Assembly (NCBI GenBank): GCA_001701105.1
Contig: DAAI01000051.1
Span: 749-7,729 of the forward strand
Reading direction: 5' to 3'
DNA from: Bacteroidales bacterium GP1
GTDB lineage: Bacteria > Bacteroidota > Bacteroidia > Bacteroidales > Muribaculaceae
DNA length: 6,981 nt
The notes under the pieces were generated by a model, which ran no database searches, was not told the DNA's origin, and saw nothing but the letters and a program-made list of their open reading frames with translations. Both the position numbers and the translations under genes were made by a program. Below, one piece after another: positions 1-6,938 of this stretch; position 1 is the stretch's first letter; every line of letters starts with the position of its first letter.

Positions 1-325
1 TTCGTCCGTAACGAAAGGCACAGGGGAATGGAAGCCTGAGACGCGTCTGGGAATTGTTCTGGCCGCCGAAGGCTATCCTGGCAGCTATTCCAAGAATATT
101 CCTTTACTCGCTGTAGAGGAGAGCGGGGCAACGGTGTTCCATATGGGCACAGCCCGTGATGCCGGCGGCAAGCTTGTGTCGGCCGGAGGGCGTGTGATAA
201 TGGTCACCGAGTCGGCCCCCACTCTCGCTGAGGCGCGTACGAAAGCCCTGAAAGAGACAAAGAAAATCCACGAGGCTTCACCGGGTCTGTTCCACCGCTC
301 CGATATAGGAGCCGCAGAGGCATGA
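1..325 (+). CDS. purD: phosphoribosylamine-glycine ligase (GAR synthetase), 3' end only
   Basis: This is the C-terminal 107 residues of PurD. The gene is cut by the left edge of the window: base 1 is the last base of a codon and reading starts at base 2. PurD joins glycine to 5-phosphoribosylamine using ATP, the second step of de novo purine synthesis, in the cytoplasm. The visible part matches the end of the ATP-grasp fold and the small C-terminal domain. It has an A-E-G-Y-P-G motif (fragment residues 22-27), F-H-M-G-T (46-50), A-G-G-R-V (61-65) and the family's closing F-x-R-x-D-I-G signature (97-103, here FHRSDIG). Full-length PurD is usually about 420-430 residues, so roughly a quarter is present. 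The ATG at 134 is internal to the gene. The stop is TGA at 323-325, and folD follows after 46 bases on the same strand. The fragment reads more like general bacterial PurD than the Bacteroides form I remember. Confidence 0.93.
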   Translation, partial: SSVTKGTGEWKPETRLGIVLAAEGYPGSYSKNIPLLAVEESGATVFHMGTARDAGGKLVSAGGRVIMVTESAPTLAEARTKALKETKKIHEASPGLFHRSDIGAAEA

Positions 326-371
326 CAACGGATGCCGGATTTTTCAATTCATTTAATAAGCCAACAGATAT

Positions 372-1232
372 ATGATTATAGATGGTAAAGACTTAGCCGC
401 CCGGACAAAGAAAGAGGTGGCCGACAAGGTGAAGGAATGTGAGGCCAGATATGGCCGCGTGCCTCACCTTGCGGTGATTCTCGTGGGAGATGATCCGGCG
501 AGCCAGTCGTACGTAAAATCCAAAGGGAAGGATGCCGAACAGGTAGGATTCAAATCCACAACCCTCCGCCTGCCGGCCGACACAACGGAGGAGGCTCTGC
601 TTGCGGAGATAAAGCGCCTTAACGATGATCCGGAAGTCGATGGCCTTCTTGTCCAGCTCCCCGTGCCCAAGCATATTGACGAGCAGAAAGTGATCGAGGC
701 CATCAGTGCTGAAAAGGATGTCGACGGATTTCATCCTGCGAATGTGGCCGCACTCTGGCAGAAACGCCCCTGCATCGCCCCATGCACTCCGAAGGGCATA
801 ATCCGTATGCTTGACGATGCCGGCGTGCAGATTGAAGGTAAGAAGGCAGTTGTAGTGGGACGCAGCAATATCGTCGGCCTCCCGATGGCCAAGATGCTTC
901 TCGATAGGAACGCCACCGTAACCGTGGCCCACAGCCGCACTAAGAATCTTCCCGAAATAGCTTCGAAAGCCGACATCCTTGTGGTAGCTATCGGAAAACC
1001 CCGCTTTGCCGGTGCCGATATGATCAAACCGGGTGCCACAGTAATCGATGTCGGGGTAAACCGCGACCCGGAAACCGGCAAACTCTGCGGCGATGTGGAT
1101 TTCGCAGCTTGTGAGAGCATCGCAGCCCTTATTACCCCCGTGCCGGGGGGAGTCGGCCCAATGACCCGCGCCTGCCTTATGGAGAACACTCTCGAATGCT
1201 TCCTCCGCCGGATGGAGAAGAATGCGGAGTGA
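372..1232 (+). CDS. folD: bifunctional methylenetetrahydrofolate dehydrogenase / methenyltetrahydrofolate cyclohydrolase
   Basis: FolD is cytoplasmic and interconverts 5,10-methylene-THF, 5,10-methenyl-THF and 10-formyl-THF, normally with NADP. 10-formyl-THF feeds two formyl transfers in purine synthesis, which explains its place among pur genes. The protein has 286 residues, normal for the family. The N-terminal catalytic domain carries the Y-x-x-x-K pair (Tyr47, Lys51), Q-L-P (95-97) and D-V-D-G-F-H-P (116-122). The Rossmann part carries P-C-T-P (137-140) and G-R-S-N-I-V-G-x-P (163-171); Arg164 there is usual for NADP-binding members. The P-V-P-G-G-V-G-P-M-T signature is at 256-265. All expected catalytic residues are present. 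The start is firm: an in-frame TAA at 357-359 lies just upstream, and the protein aligns from its first residues with MIIDGK-type starts. No Shine-Dalgarno sequence is visible. Its P-C-T-P motif and sequence after the Rossmann loop look unlike the Bacteroides FolD I remember, which has an S-A-T-P version. Confidence 0.97.
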   Translation: MIIDGKDLAARTKKEVADKVKECEARYGRVPHLAVILVGDDPASQSYVKSKGKDAEQVGFKSTTLRLPADTTEEALLAEIKRLNDDPEVDGLLVQLPVPKHIDEQKVIEAISAEKDVDGFHPANVAALWQKRPCIAPCTPKGIIRMLDDAGVQIEGKKAVVVGRSNIVGLPMAKMLLDRNATVTVAHSRTKNLPEIASKADILVVAIGKPRFAGADMIKPGATVIDVGVNRDPETGKLCGDVDFAACESIAALITPVPGGVGPMTRACLMENTLECFLRRMEKNAE

Positions 1233-1277
1233 TTCATATTTCCTATTGATTTATTAAGATTAGCATACTGACAACTC

Positions 1278-2579
1278 ATGATAGAGCGTTATTCACGCGA
1301 AAAAATGCGTTCCGTATGGACGGAACAGAATAAATTCGACGCTTACCTCAAAGTCGAGCTGCTTGCCGCCGAGGCATGGCGCGAATTAGGGGTGGTGCCA
1401 CCCGAAGATATAGAGAAACTATATGCCAAAGCCACGTTCTCAATCCCTCGTATTAAAGAGATTGAAGAGCAGACCCGTCACGACATCGTAGCTTTCACGC
1501 GCGCAGTGTCGGAAAGCCTTGGCGAGGAGCGCAAATGGATTCATTACGGACTCACGAGCACTGATGTGGTCGATACGGCCAACGGCTATCTTATCAAGCA
1601 AGCCAACGACATCCTCCGCGACGACCTGAGAAACTTCCTGGAAATGCTCAAGAGCCAGGCCCTCAAATATAAAGACACCCCCTGCATGGGGCGCACGCAC
1701 GGCATTCATGCCGATGTTACTTCGTTCGGACTCAAATGGGTGCTCTGGTACTCGGAGATGCAGCGTAATGTCGAGCGTTTCGATATGGCCGCCAGGGGCG
1801 TTGAGACCGGCAAGATGAGCGGCGCCGTGGGTAATTACGCCAATATTCCGCCTTTTGTGCAGGAATATGTATGCGAGCATCTTGGCATCCAGTCGGCCGA
1901 CGTGTCGACGCAGGTGATCCAGCGCGACCGCCATGCATGGTATCTCGCCTCGATTGCGCTCATAGGAGCCTCGATAGAGCAAATGGCCATGGAAGTGCGG
2001 AATCTTCAGCGCACGGAGGTACACGAAGTGGAGGAAGCATTCGGCAAAGGCCAGAAAGGTTCCAGCGCGATGCCGCATAAGCGAAACCCGATCGGATCGG
2101 AGAATATGTGCGGATGCGCGAGGGTGCTGCGCGGATATATGCAGACAGCATATGAAAATGTGGCGCTCTGGCATGAACGCGACATCTCACACTCTGCCAC
2201 GGAGCGTATCATCCTTCCGGATGCCACAATGCTGCTCGACTATATGCTCAATAGGATGCAGGGCATCCTCGGCAACCTCACCGTTTTCCCCGAGCGCATG
2301 AAGAGCAATATCTATATGACCAATGGCGTGATTTTCGCGCAGCGCGTGATGAACGCTCTGATAGGGAAAGGATTCGTCCGCGAAAAGGCATACGATACTG
2401 TGCAACCCATCGCCATGCGGGCAATGGCTGAGGGAAAACCATATGCAGAGTTGCTGCGACAGGATCCCGTTGTGGCCGCAAATCTCACTGACGAGGAACT
2501 TGAAGCCTGCTTCACCCTCGATTATTATCTCAAGAACGTGGATTACATCTATAATAAAGTCTTTGGACGCAATGGATAA
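1278..2579 (+). CDS. purB: adenylosuccinate lyase
   Basis: PurB acts twice in purine synthesis. It removes fumarate from SAICAR to give AICAR, and from adenylosuccinate to give AMP. It is a cytoplasmic homotetramer of the fumarase/aspartase superfamily. The 433-residue protein has the superfamily signature G-S-S-A-M-P-H-K-R-N-P at 261-271, which holds the catalytic serine loop. Three active-site histidines are in place: His68 (TRHD), His89 (WIHYG) and His141 (GRTHG), at the same numbers as in Bacillus subtilis PurB. The S-T-D-V-V-D-T segment (94-100) and W-H-E-R-D-I-S-H-S (298-306) are also conserved. The length and the MIERYSR start are those of the short, B. subtilis-like subtype, not the roughly 450-residue type starting near an S-P-I-D-G-R-Y motif. 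An in-frame TGA at 1269-1271 excludes a longer N-terminus. The 45-base gap after folD is AT-rich, with no recognised promoter. The last codons overlap the purA start. Confidence 0.97.
   Translation: MIERYSREKMRSVWTEQNKFDAYLKVELLAAEAWRELGVVPPEDIEKLYAKATFSIPRIKEIEEQTRHDIVAFTRAVSESLGEERKWIHYGLTSTDVVDTANGYLIKQANDILRDDLRNFLEMLKSQALKYKDTPCMGRTHGIHADVTSFGLKWVLWYSEMQRNVERFDMAARGVETGKMSGAVGNYANIPPFVQEYVCEHLGIQSADVSTQVIQRDRHAWYLASIALIGASIEQMAMEVRNLQRTEVHEVEEAFGKGQKGSSAMPHKRNPIGSENMCGCARVLRGYMQTAYENVALWHERDISHSATERIILPDATMLLDYMLNRMQGILGNLTVFPERMKSNIYMTNGVIFAQRVMNALIGKGFVREKAYDTVQPIAMRAMAEGKPYAELLRQDPVVAANLTDEELEACFTLDYYLKNVDYIYNKVFGRNG
2572..2579 (+). other. purB-purA coding overlap (probable translational coupling)
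   Basis: The eight bases ATGGATAA hold both the purA start codon (2572-2574) and the purB stop codon TAA (2577-2579). purA is in a different frame from purB. There is no Shine-Dalgarno sequence before purA, so ribosomes ending purB could restart at once on purA, giving balanced amounts of the two AMP-branch enzymes. The overlap is seen directly; coupling is inferred. Confidence 0.85.
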
Positions 2580-3867
2580 GAACACTTTAGTGGTTGTCGG
2601 CTCTCAATGGGGTGACGAAGGCAAGGGCAAAATCACCGACTGGTTCGCACGCAAAGCGGATATGGTGGTGCGCTATCAAGGAGGTAATAATGCCGGACAT
2701 TCCGTGATGTTCGACGGCCATAAATATTCCCTGCAAAGCATCCCTTCGGGCATATTCAATCCACGCACGGTCAATGTGATGGGAAATGGAATGGTGGTGA
2801 ATCCTGTATCGCTGATCGCCGAGCTTCAGAAGCTACACGATCAGGGCATCACCGACTATCAGCTTAAAATTTCCACTCGTGCAGCCATGGTGATGCCATG
2901 GCATTCAATGCTCGACGGTGCTTATGAACAAGGGCGAGGCGACGCCAAGATCGGCACTACCAAGAAGGGTATAGGCCCCGCTTATGCCGATAAGTACAGC
3001 CGCACGGGACTCCGCATCGGCGACCTTCTCGAGCCGGAATATTTCCGCAACCGCCTCGAAGCAGCCCTCGCAGTGAAGAATCCCGAACTGAAGGCTCTCG
3101 GACTCCCGGAGCTGGAGGCCGACAGAATTTATGAGCAATACATGGAGATTGCAAAGAGTCTGAAGCCCATGATCACCGATACTGCCGTGCTTATTGACTC
3201 TGCCCTCCGCCAAGGCAAGCACGTATTGTTTGAAGGAGCGCAGGGTATGATGCTCTGCATCGACCATGGAACATATCCTTTCGTGACATCCTCAACCCCC
3301 TCGGCATCTTCGGTGCCGGTCGGTGCAGGAATCGCCCCTCACTGGATCGGCAATGTGGCGGGAGTATTAAAGGCTTATTGCACCCGCGTGGGTGAAGGGC
3401 CTTTCCCGACAGAGCTTTTTGACGAAATCGGCAACGGTATCCGTGAACGAGGCCATGAATATGGCACCGTTACCGGACGCCCCCGCCGGATAGGATGGCT
3501 GGACCTTTCCGTAGCACGCTATACTTCACGCCTCTCCGGAATAACGCATTGGGCTATTACGCTTCTCGATGTCCTGTCAGGCATTGACACCCTGAAACTA
3601 TGCACCGGATATGAACTTGACGGTGAGGTGATTGAAAATCCCCCTTCCACCATCGCCGCCCTTGAGAGGGTGAAGCCTGTTTATGAGGAATTACCCGGCT
3701 GGAAAGAGGATATTACCGCAGCTAAGAGCCTTGATGATCTTCCCCTGAATGCACGCCGCTATCTGCGCCGAATCGAGGAAATCACCGGTGTGCCAGTAGG
3801 TCTCGTTTCTGTCGGGCCCGATCGTGAACAGACTTTCATTACAGCTCCCGAATTGGCTAACTTCTAA
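2572..3867 (+). CDS. purA: adenylosuccinate synthetase
   Basis: PurA joins aspartate to IMP with GTP to form adenylosuccinate, the committed step to AMP; PurB next door completes it. The start is set at 2572, giving 431 residues (usual about 425-430). The frame stays open upstream to an ATG at 2443, but that would add 43 residues lying over purB with no family counterpart. The chosen start puts G-S-Q-W-G-D-E-G-K-G-K at 10-20, as expected. Visible motifs are the catalytic Asp15, N-A-G-H (40-43, catalytic His43), G-T-T-K-K-G-I-G-P-A-Y (128-138), E-G-A-Q-G (221-225), C-T-R-V-G-x-G-P-F-P-T-E-L (270-282), T-G-R-P-R-R (301-306), Asp333 in the guanine-binding region and S-V-G-P-D-R-E-Q-T (413-421). 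The pattern is closest to B. subtilis PurA. Oddities are Cys229 where Asp is usual, and a changed S-T-P-S-A-S-S-V loop (241-248) where S-N-x-x-A-G-G-V is usual. The catalytic set looks intact, so activity is likely. Confidence 0.95.
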   Translation: MDKNTLVVVGSQWGDEGKGKITDWFARKADMVVRYQGGNNAGHSVMFDGHKYSLQSIPSGIFNPRTVNVMGNGMVVNPVSLIAELQKLHDQGITDYQLKISTRAAMVMPWHSMLDGAYEQGRGDAKIGTTKKGIGPAYADKYSRTGLRIGDLLEPEYFRNRLEAALAVKNPELKALGLPELEADRIYEQYMEIAKSLKPMITDTAVLIDSALRQGKHVLFEGAQGMMLCIDHGTYPFVTSSTPSASSVPVGAGIAPHWIGNVAGVLKAYCTRVGEGPFPTELFDEIGNGIRERGHEYGTVTGRPRRIGWLDLSVARYTSRLSGITHWAITLLDVLSGIDTLKLCTGYELDGEVIENPPSTIAALERVKPVYEELPGWKEDITAAKSLDDLPLNARRYLRRIEEITGVPVGLVSVGPDREQTFITAPELANF

Positions 3868-3882
3868 TTCAACTCTCTTAAT

Positions 3883-5355
3883 ATGTCATTTCAATCAGAA
3901 AAAATTGTTCAGGAAGGTTTCACCTTCGATGATGTTCTCCTTGTGCCGGCTTTCTCTGAAGTAACTCCCGACAAGGTGAATCTCAATACCCGGTTTTCAC
4001 GCAACATAGAGTTGAAGATTCCGCTTGTTTCGGCCGCGATGGATACCGTCACGGAAGCCCCTCTGGCAATAGCAATCGCCAGAGAAGGCGGAATTGGAGT
4101 TATCCACAAGAATATGCCCATCGAGGCACAGGCCGCGCAGGTACGCAAGGTGAAACGCGCCGACTCAGGCATGATCTATGACCCCGTGACAATAACTCGC
4201 GATGCCACTGTGGGCGATGCCCTCAGGATGATGCGCGAAAATAAAATCGGCGGAATCCCCGTAATCGACGACACCCGTCATCTCATAGGAATAATCACCA
4301 ACCGCGACCTCCGATTCCAGTCGGACATGGCAATGGCCGTAGAGCATGTGATGACCCGTGATAATCTTATCACAACCGGCTCTCCCGACCTCGCCGCCGC
4401 TAAGGAGACCCTGCTCCGCAATAAGATTGAGAAGCTCCCGGTAGTGGATGATGATAATCGTCTTATCGGCCTCATCACATATCGCGACATTACTAAAATC
4501 AGCGAATATCCGACAGCCTGCAAGGATTCAAAAGGGCGGTTGAGAGTGGCCGCTGGGGTGGGAGTCACCGGTGATAGCCTTAAACGCGTGGCAGCCCTCG
4601 TGGAAAACGGAGTGGACGCAGTGGTAGTCGATACGGCCCATGGCCACTCCGCGAATGTGGTGCGCACATTGCAGGCCATAAAATCGGAATTCCCTGAACT
4701 CGACGTGGTAGTCGGCAACATCGCCACCGCCGAGGCTGCCGAATTCCTAGTAAAAGCCGGTGCCGACGGAATCAAGGTCGGTATTGGCCCCGGCTCGATT
4801 TGCACCACACGCATAGTGGCCGGTGTAGGCGTACCCCAGCTCACCGCCATCTTTGACGCCGCCTCCGCAGCCCATGCCTTCGGCATCCCCGTGATTGCCG
4901 ACGGCGGACTCCGTTATTCCGGCGATATTGTAAAGGCTCTCGCAGCCGGTGGCGACTCTGTGATGATGGGCTCGATGTTTGCCGGCGTGGAAGAATCTCC
5001 AGGCGAGACTATCATCTATAACGGCCGGAAATTTAAGGCTTACCGCGGAATGGGTTCCGTTGAGGCGATGCAGGCCGGCTCAAAGGACAGATATTTCCAA
5101 GGAGATACCAACGAGGCCTCAAAACTCGTGCCGGAAGGAATCGTGGCCCGTGTCCCTTACAAGGGTACACTCGGGGAGACAGTATACCAGGTGATTGGCG
5201 GCCTTCGCTCCGGAATGGGCTACTGTGGCGCCAGGAATATCGATGCCCTCCACAATGCCCGGTTCGTGCGCATCACTTCGGCGGCCGTGATCGAAAATCA
5301 TCCCCACGACGTGACAATCACCAAAGAAGCACCCAACTATTCACCCGGTAATTGA
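3883..5355 (+). CDS. guaB: inosine-5'-monophosphate dehydrogenase
   Basis: GuaB oxidises IMP to XMP with NAD+, the rate-limiting step to GMP, in the cytoplasm. The 490-residue length is typical of the full bacterial enzyme. The catalytic (beta/alpha)8 barrel is split by two CBS domains (about 97-152 and 157-210), a Bateman module that in bacterial IMPDH binds adenine or guanine nucleotides and tunes activity. The nucleophile is Cys307 in G-P-G-S-I-C-T-T-R (302-310). A-D-G-G (339-342) and G-S-M-F-A-G (363-368) belong to the IMP phosphate site. The mobile flap carries the Arg403-Tyr404 dyad in K-D-R-Y-F-Q. The C-terminus ends in A-P-N-Y-S plus three residues, as in the Bacteroides enzymes I remember. 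The start is fixed by the purA TAA, which is in the same frame 15 bases upstream. No Shine-Dalgarno sequence is visible. Position after purA and before guaA fits co-transcription with both IMP branches. Confidence 0.97.
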   Translation: MSFQSEKIVQEGFTFDDVLLVPAFSEVTPDKVNLNTRFSRNIELKIPLVSAAMDTVTEAPLAIAIAREGGIGVIHKNMPIEAQAAQVRKVKRADSGMIYDPVTITRDATVGDALRMMRENKIGGIPVIDDTRHLIGIITNRDLRFQSDMAMAVEHVMTRDNLITTGSPDLAAAKETLLRNKIEKLPVVDDDNRLIGLITYRDITKISEYPTACKDSKGRLRVAAGVGVTGDSLKRVAALVENGVDAVVVDTAHGHSANVVRTLQAIKSEFPELDVVVGNIATAEAAEFLVKAGADGIKVGIGPGSICTTRIVAGVGVPQLTAIFDAASAAHAFGIPVIADGGLRYSGDIVKALAAGGDSVMMGSMFAGVEESPGETIIYNGRKFKAYRGMGSVEAMQAGSKDRYFQGDTNEASKLVPEGIVARVPYKGTLGETVYQVIGGLRSGMGYCGARNIDALHNARFVRITSAAVIENHPHDVTITKEAPNYSPGN

Positions 5356-5385
5356 ATGGTGCAATAACTCCATTTACACTGAGAC

Positions 5386-6912
5386 ATGGAAAAAATACTT
5401 ATAATAGATTTCGGGTCGCAATACACCCAGCTCATCGGACGACGAATCCGGGAGCTGAACGTTTACTGCGAGATCCACCCCTACAGCAAGATCCCCGAGA
5501 TTGATCCCAACGTACGCGGCATTATCCTCTCCGGAAGCCCCTATTCAGTCACGGAGGAGGGCGCCCCCCATCCCGCTCTTGATCCCTTCCGGGGCAAAGT
5601 GCCCCTGCTCGGAGTTTGCTATGGCGCACAATATATGGCCATGCTCGCCGGCGGCACAGTCGAGCCCACCCCTGCCCGCGAATACGGCCGCGCTATGCTT
5701 ACCGTCACAGACCCCGTCGACCCCCTGATGGCCGGAATGCCCTCGCCCACTCAAGTATGGATGTCGCACGGCGATACAATCACCAATGTGCCCGATTCAT
5801 TCCATATAATCGGCAGCACAGAGAATGTCAGAGTGGCCGCCTTTCATGTTGAAGGAGAAGACACATGGGGTATACAATTCCACCCTGAAGTATATCATTC
5901 CACCGACGGTATGAAACTCCTCGGCAACTTCGTGCTCGGCATATGCGGATGCAAAGGCAATTGGAGCGCAGCATCATTTATCGAGACAACCGTGGCCGAA
6001 TTGAAGGGAAAATTAGGCAACGATAAAGTAATCCTCGGCCTCTCCGGTGGCGTCGATTCATCAGTGGCCGCGATGCTCCTTCACCGCGCTATAGGACCGA
6101 ATTTATACTGCATATTCGTCGACACCGGACTCATGCGCCTCAACGAATTTGAAGAAGTGATGGAATCCTACAAGGACCTCGGCCTCAACGTAACAGGCGT
6201 GCGTGCCGCCGACCGATTCTTCAACGACCTTAAAGGCGTGACCGATCCGGAACAGAAACGCAAAATAATAGGACGCGACTTCATTGAAGTATTCAATGCA
6301 GAAGCCAAGAAAATAGAAGGTGCAAAATGGCTCGGGCAGGGCACGATTTATCCCGATGTGATAGAGAGTATGTCGGTCAATGGCCCCTCGGCCACAATCA
6401 AGAGTCACCACAATGTCGGAGGTCTCCCGAAAGACATGAGCCTTAAAGTGGTCGAACCACTCCGGCTCCTGTTTAAGGACGAAGTGCGCCGCGTAGGGCG
6501 CGAACTGAATATGCCGCAGGAGCTCCTTGGCCGACATCCGTTCCCGGGCCCCGGACTCGGAATCCGCGTCCTTGGTGAAGTAACCCCGGAGAAAGTCGAC
6601 GTGCTCCGTCAGGCCGACCGAATATTCATCGATGCCCTAAAGCGAGAAGGCCTATACGATAGCGTATGGCAAGCCGGATCCATGCTCCTGCCGGTGCAGA
6701 CGGTGGGCGTGATGGGCGACGGTCGCACATACGAGAATTGTGTAGCACTACGCGCCGTAATCAGCACCGATGGCATGACCGCCGACTGGGTACACCTCCC
6801 CTACGAATTCCTCGCAAACGTAAGCAACGAAATCATCAACCGCGTCCGAGGCGTTAACCGCGTAGTCTACGACATCTCCTCCAAACCCCCTGCAACAATC
6901 GAGTGGGAGTGA
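5386..6912 (+). CDS. guaA: GMP synthase (glutamine-hydrolysing)
   Basis: GuaA converts XMP to GMP with ATP and ammonia taken from glutamine, finishing the pathway begun by guaB. The 508-residue chain has the full three-part layout. Residues 1 to about 190 are a class I glutamine amidotransferase with Cys78 (GVCYG) and the His166/Glu168 pair (FHPEV). Residues from about 196 to 385 are the ATP pyrophosphatase domain with the P-loop S-G-G-V-D-S-S (220-226) and L-G-Q-G-T-I-Y-P-D (316-324). The C-terminal dimerisation/XMP domain includes H-P-F-P-G-P-G-L (384-391) and ends in the family's K-P-P-A-T-I-E-W-E. All key residues are present. The start is supported by in-frame TAA (5365-5367) and TGA (5380-5382) stops just upstream and by the MEKILIIDFGSQ opening. 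A second in-frame stop, TAG (6913-6915), directly follows the TGA. GuaA resembles Bacteroidota homologues in the linker C-G-C-K-x-x-W-S (187-194). Confidence 0.98.
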   Translation: MEKILIIDFGSQYTQLIGRRIRELNVYCEIHPYSKIPEIDPNVRGIILSGSPYSVTEEGAPHPALDPFRGKVPLLGVCYGAQYMAMLAGGTVEPTPAREYGRAMLTVTDPVDPLMAGMPSPTQVWMSHGDTITNVPDSFHIIGSTENVRVAAFHVEGEDTWGIQFHPEVYHSTDGMKLLGNFVLGICGCKGNWSAASFIETTVAELKGKLGNDKVILGLSGGVDSSVAAMLLHRAIGPNLYCIFVDTGLMRLNEFEEVMESYKDLGLNVTGVRAADRFFNDLKGVTDPEQKRKIIGRDFIEVFNAEAKKIEGAKWLGQGTIYPDVIESMSVNGPSATIKSHHNVGGLPKDMSLKVVEPLRLLFKDEVRRVGRELNMPQELLGRHPFPGPGLGIRVLGEVTPEKVDVLRQADRIFIDALKREGLYDSVWQAGSMLLPVQTVGVMGDGRTYENCVALRAVISTDGMTADWVHLPYEFLANVSNEIINRVRGVNRVVYDISSKPPATIEWE

Positions 6913-6922
6913 TAGAGGCTCT

Positions 6923-6938
6923 TTCAGACCCCTCTGAA
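6923..6938 (+). terminator. possible weak hairpin after guaA
   Basis: A perfect 6-base-pair stem (TTCAGA and TCTGAA) closes a CCCC loop 11 bases after the guaA stop. It does not extend further and no T-tract follows, so it does not meet the usual form of an intrinsic terminator. A competing 5-bp pairing (AGAGG at 6914-6918 with CCTCT at 6931-6935) is also possible. It could be a transcript end, a 3'-end stabiliser or chance. No gene is visible in the rest of the tail to 6981. Confidence 0.2.

Noticed and set aside
134..325. Short separate gene starting at ATG 134
   Set aside because: The frame is open to the left edge, and the sequence before 134 carries PurD motifs, so this ATG is an internal methionine.
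326..345. Terminator after purD (short CGG/CCG stem before a run of five T)
   Set aside because: The stem is only about three base pairs, too weak to act, and folD follows closely on the same strand.
1440..2174. Long antisense open frames, such as 1440-2174, 393-932, 731-1279, 4278-4886 and 6103-6537 on the minus strand
   Set aside because: Each lies wholly or almost wholly over a clear core enzyme gene. Their translations show no recognisable family and look like reverse shadows of GC-rich codons.
2443..2571. Longer purA start at 2443
   Set aside because: It would add 43 residues lying over purB, with no counterpart in the family. The ATG at 2572 puts the G-S-Q-W-G-D motif at the expected place.
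2550..2571. Possible TTTG-containing promoter just before purA
   Set aside because: The TA of TAnnTTTG is missing and no TTTG lies at the right distance upstream; the bases encode the PurB C-terminus.
2893..2904. Perfect 12-base palindrome ATGCCATGGCAT, with a GCCATGG repeat just before it
   Set aside because: It encodes ordinary PurA sequence (Met-Pro-Trp-His region) in mid-gene, and nothing nearby suggests an operator or recombination site.
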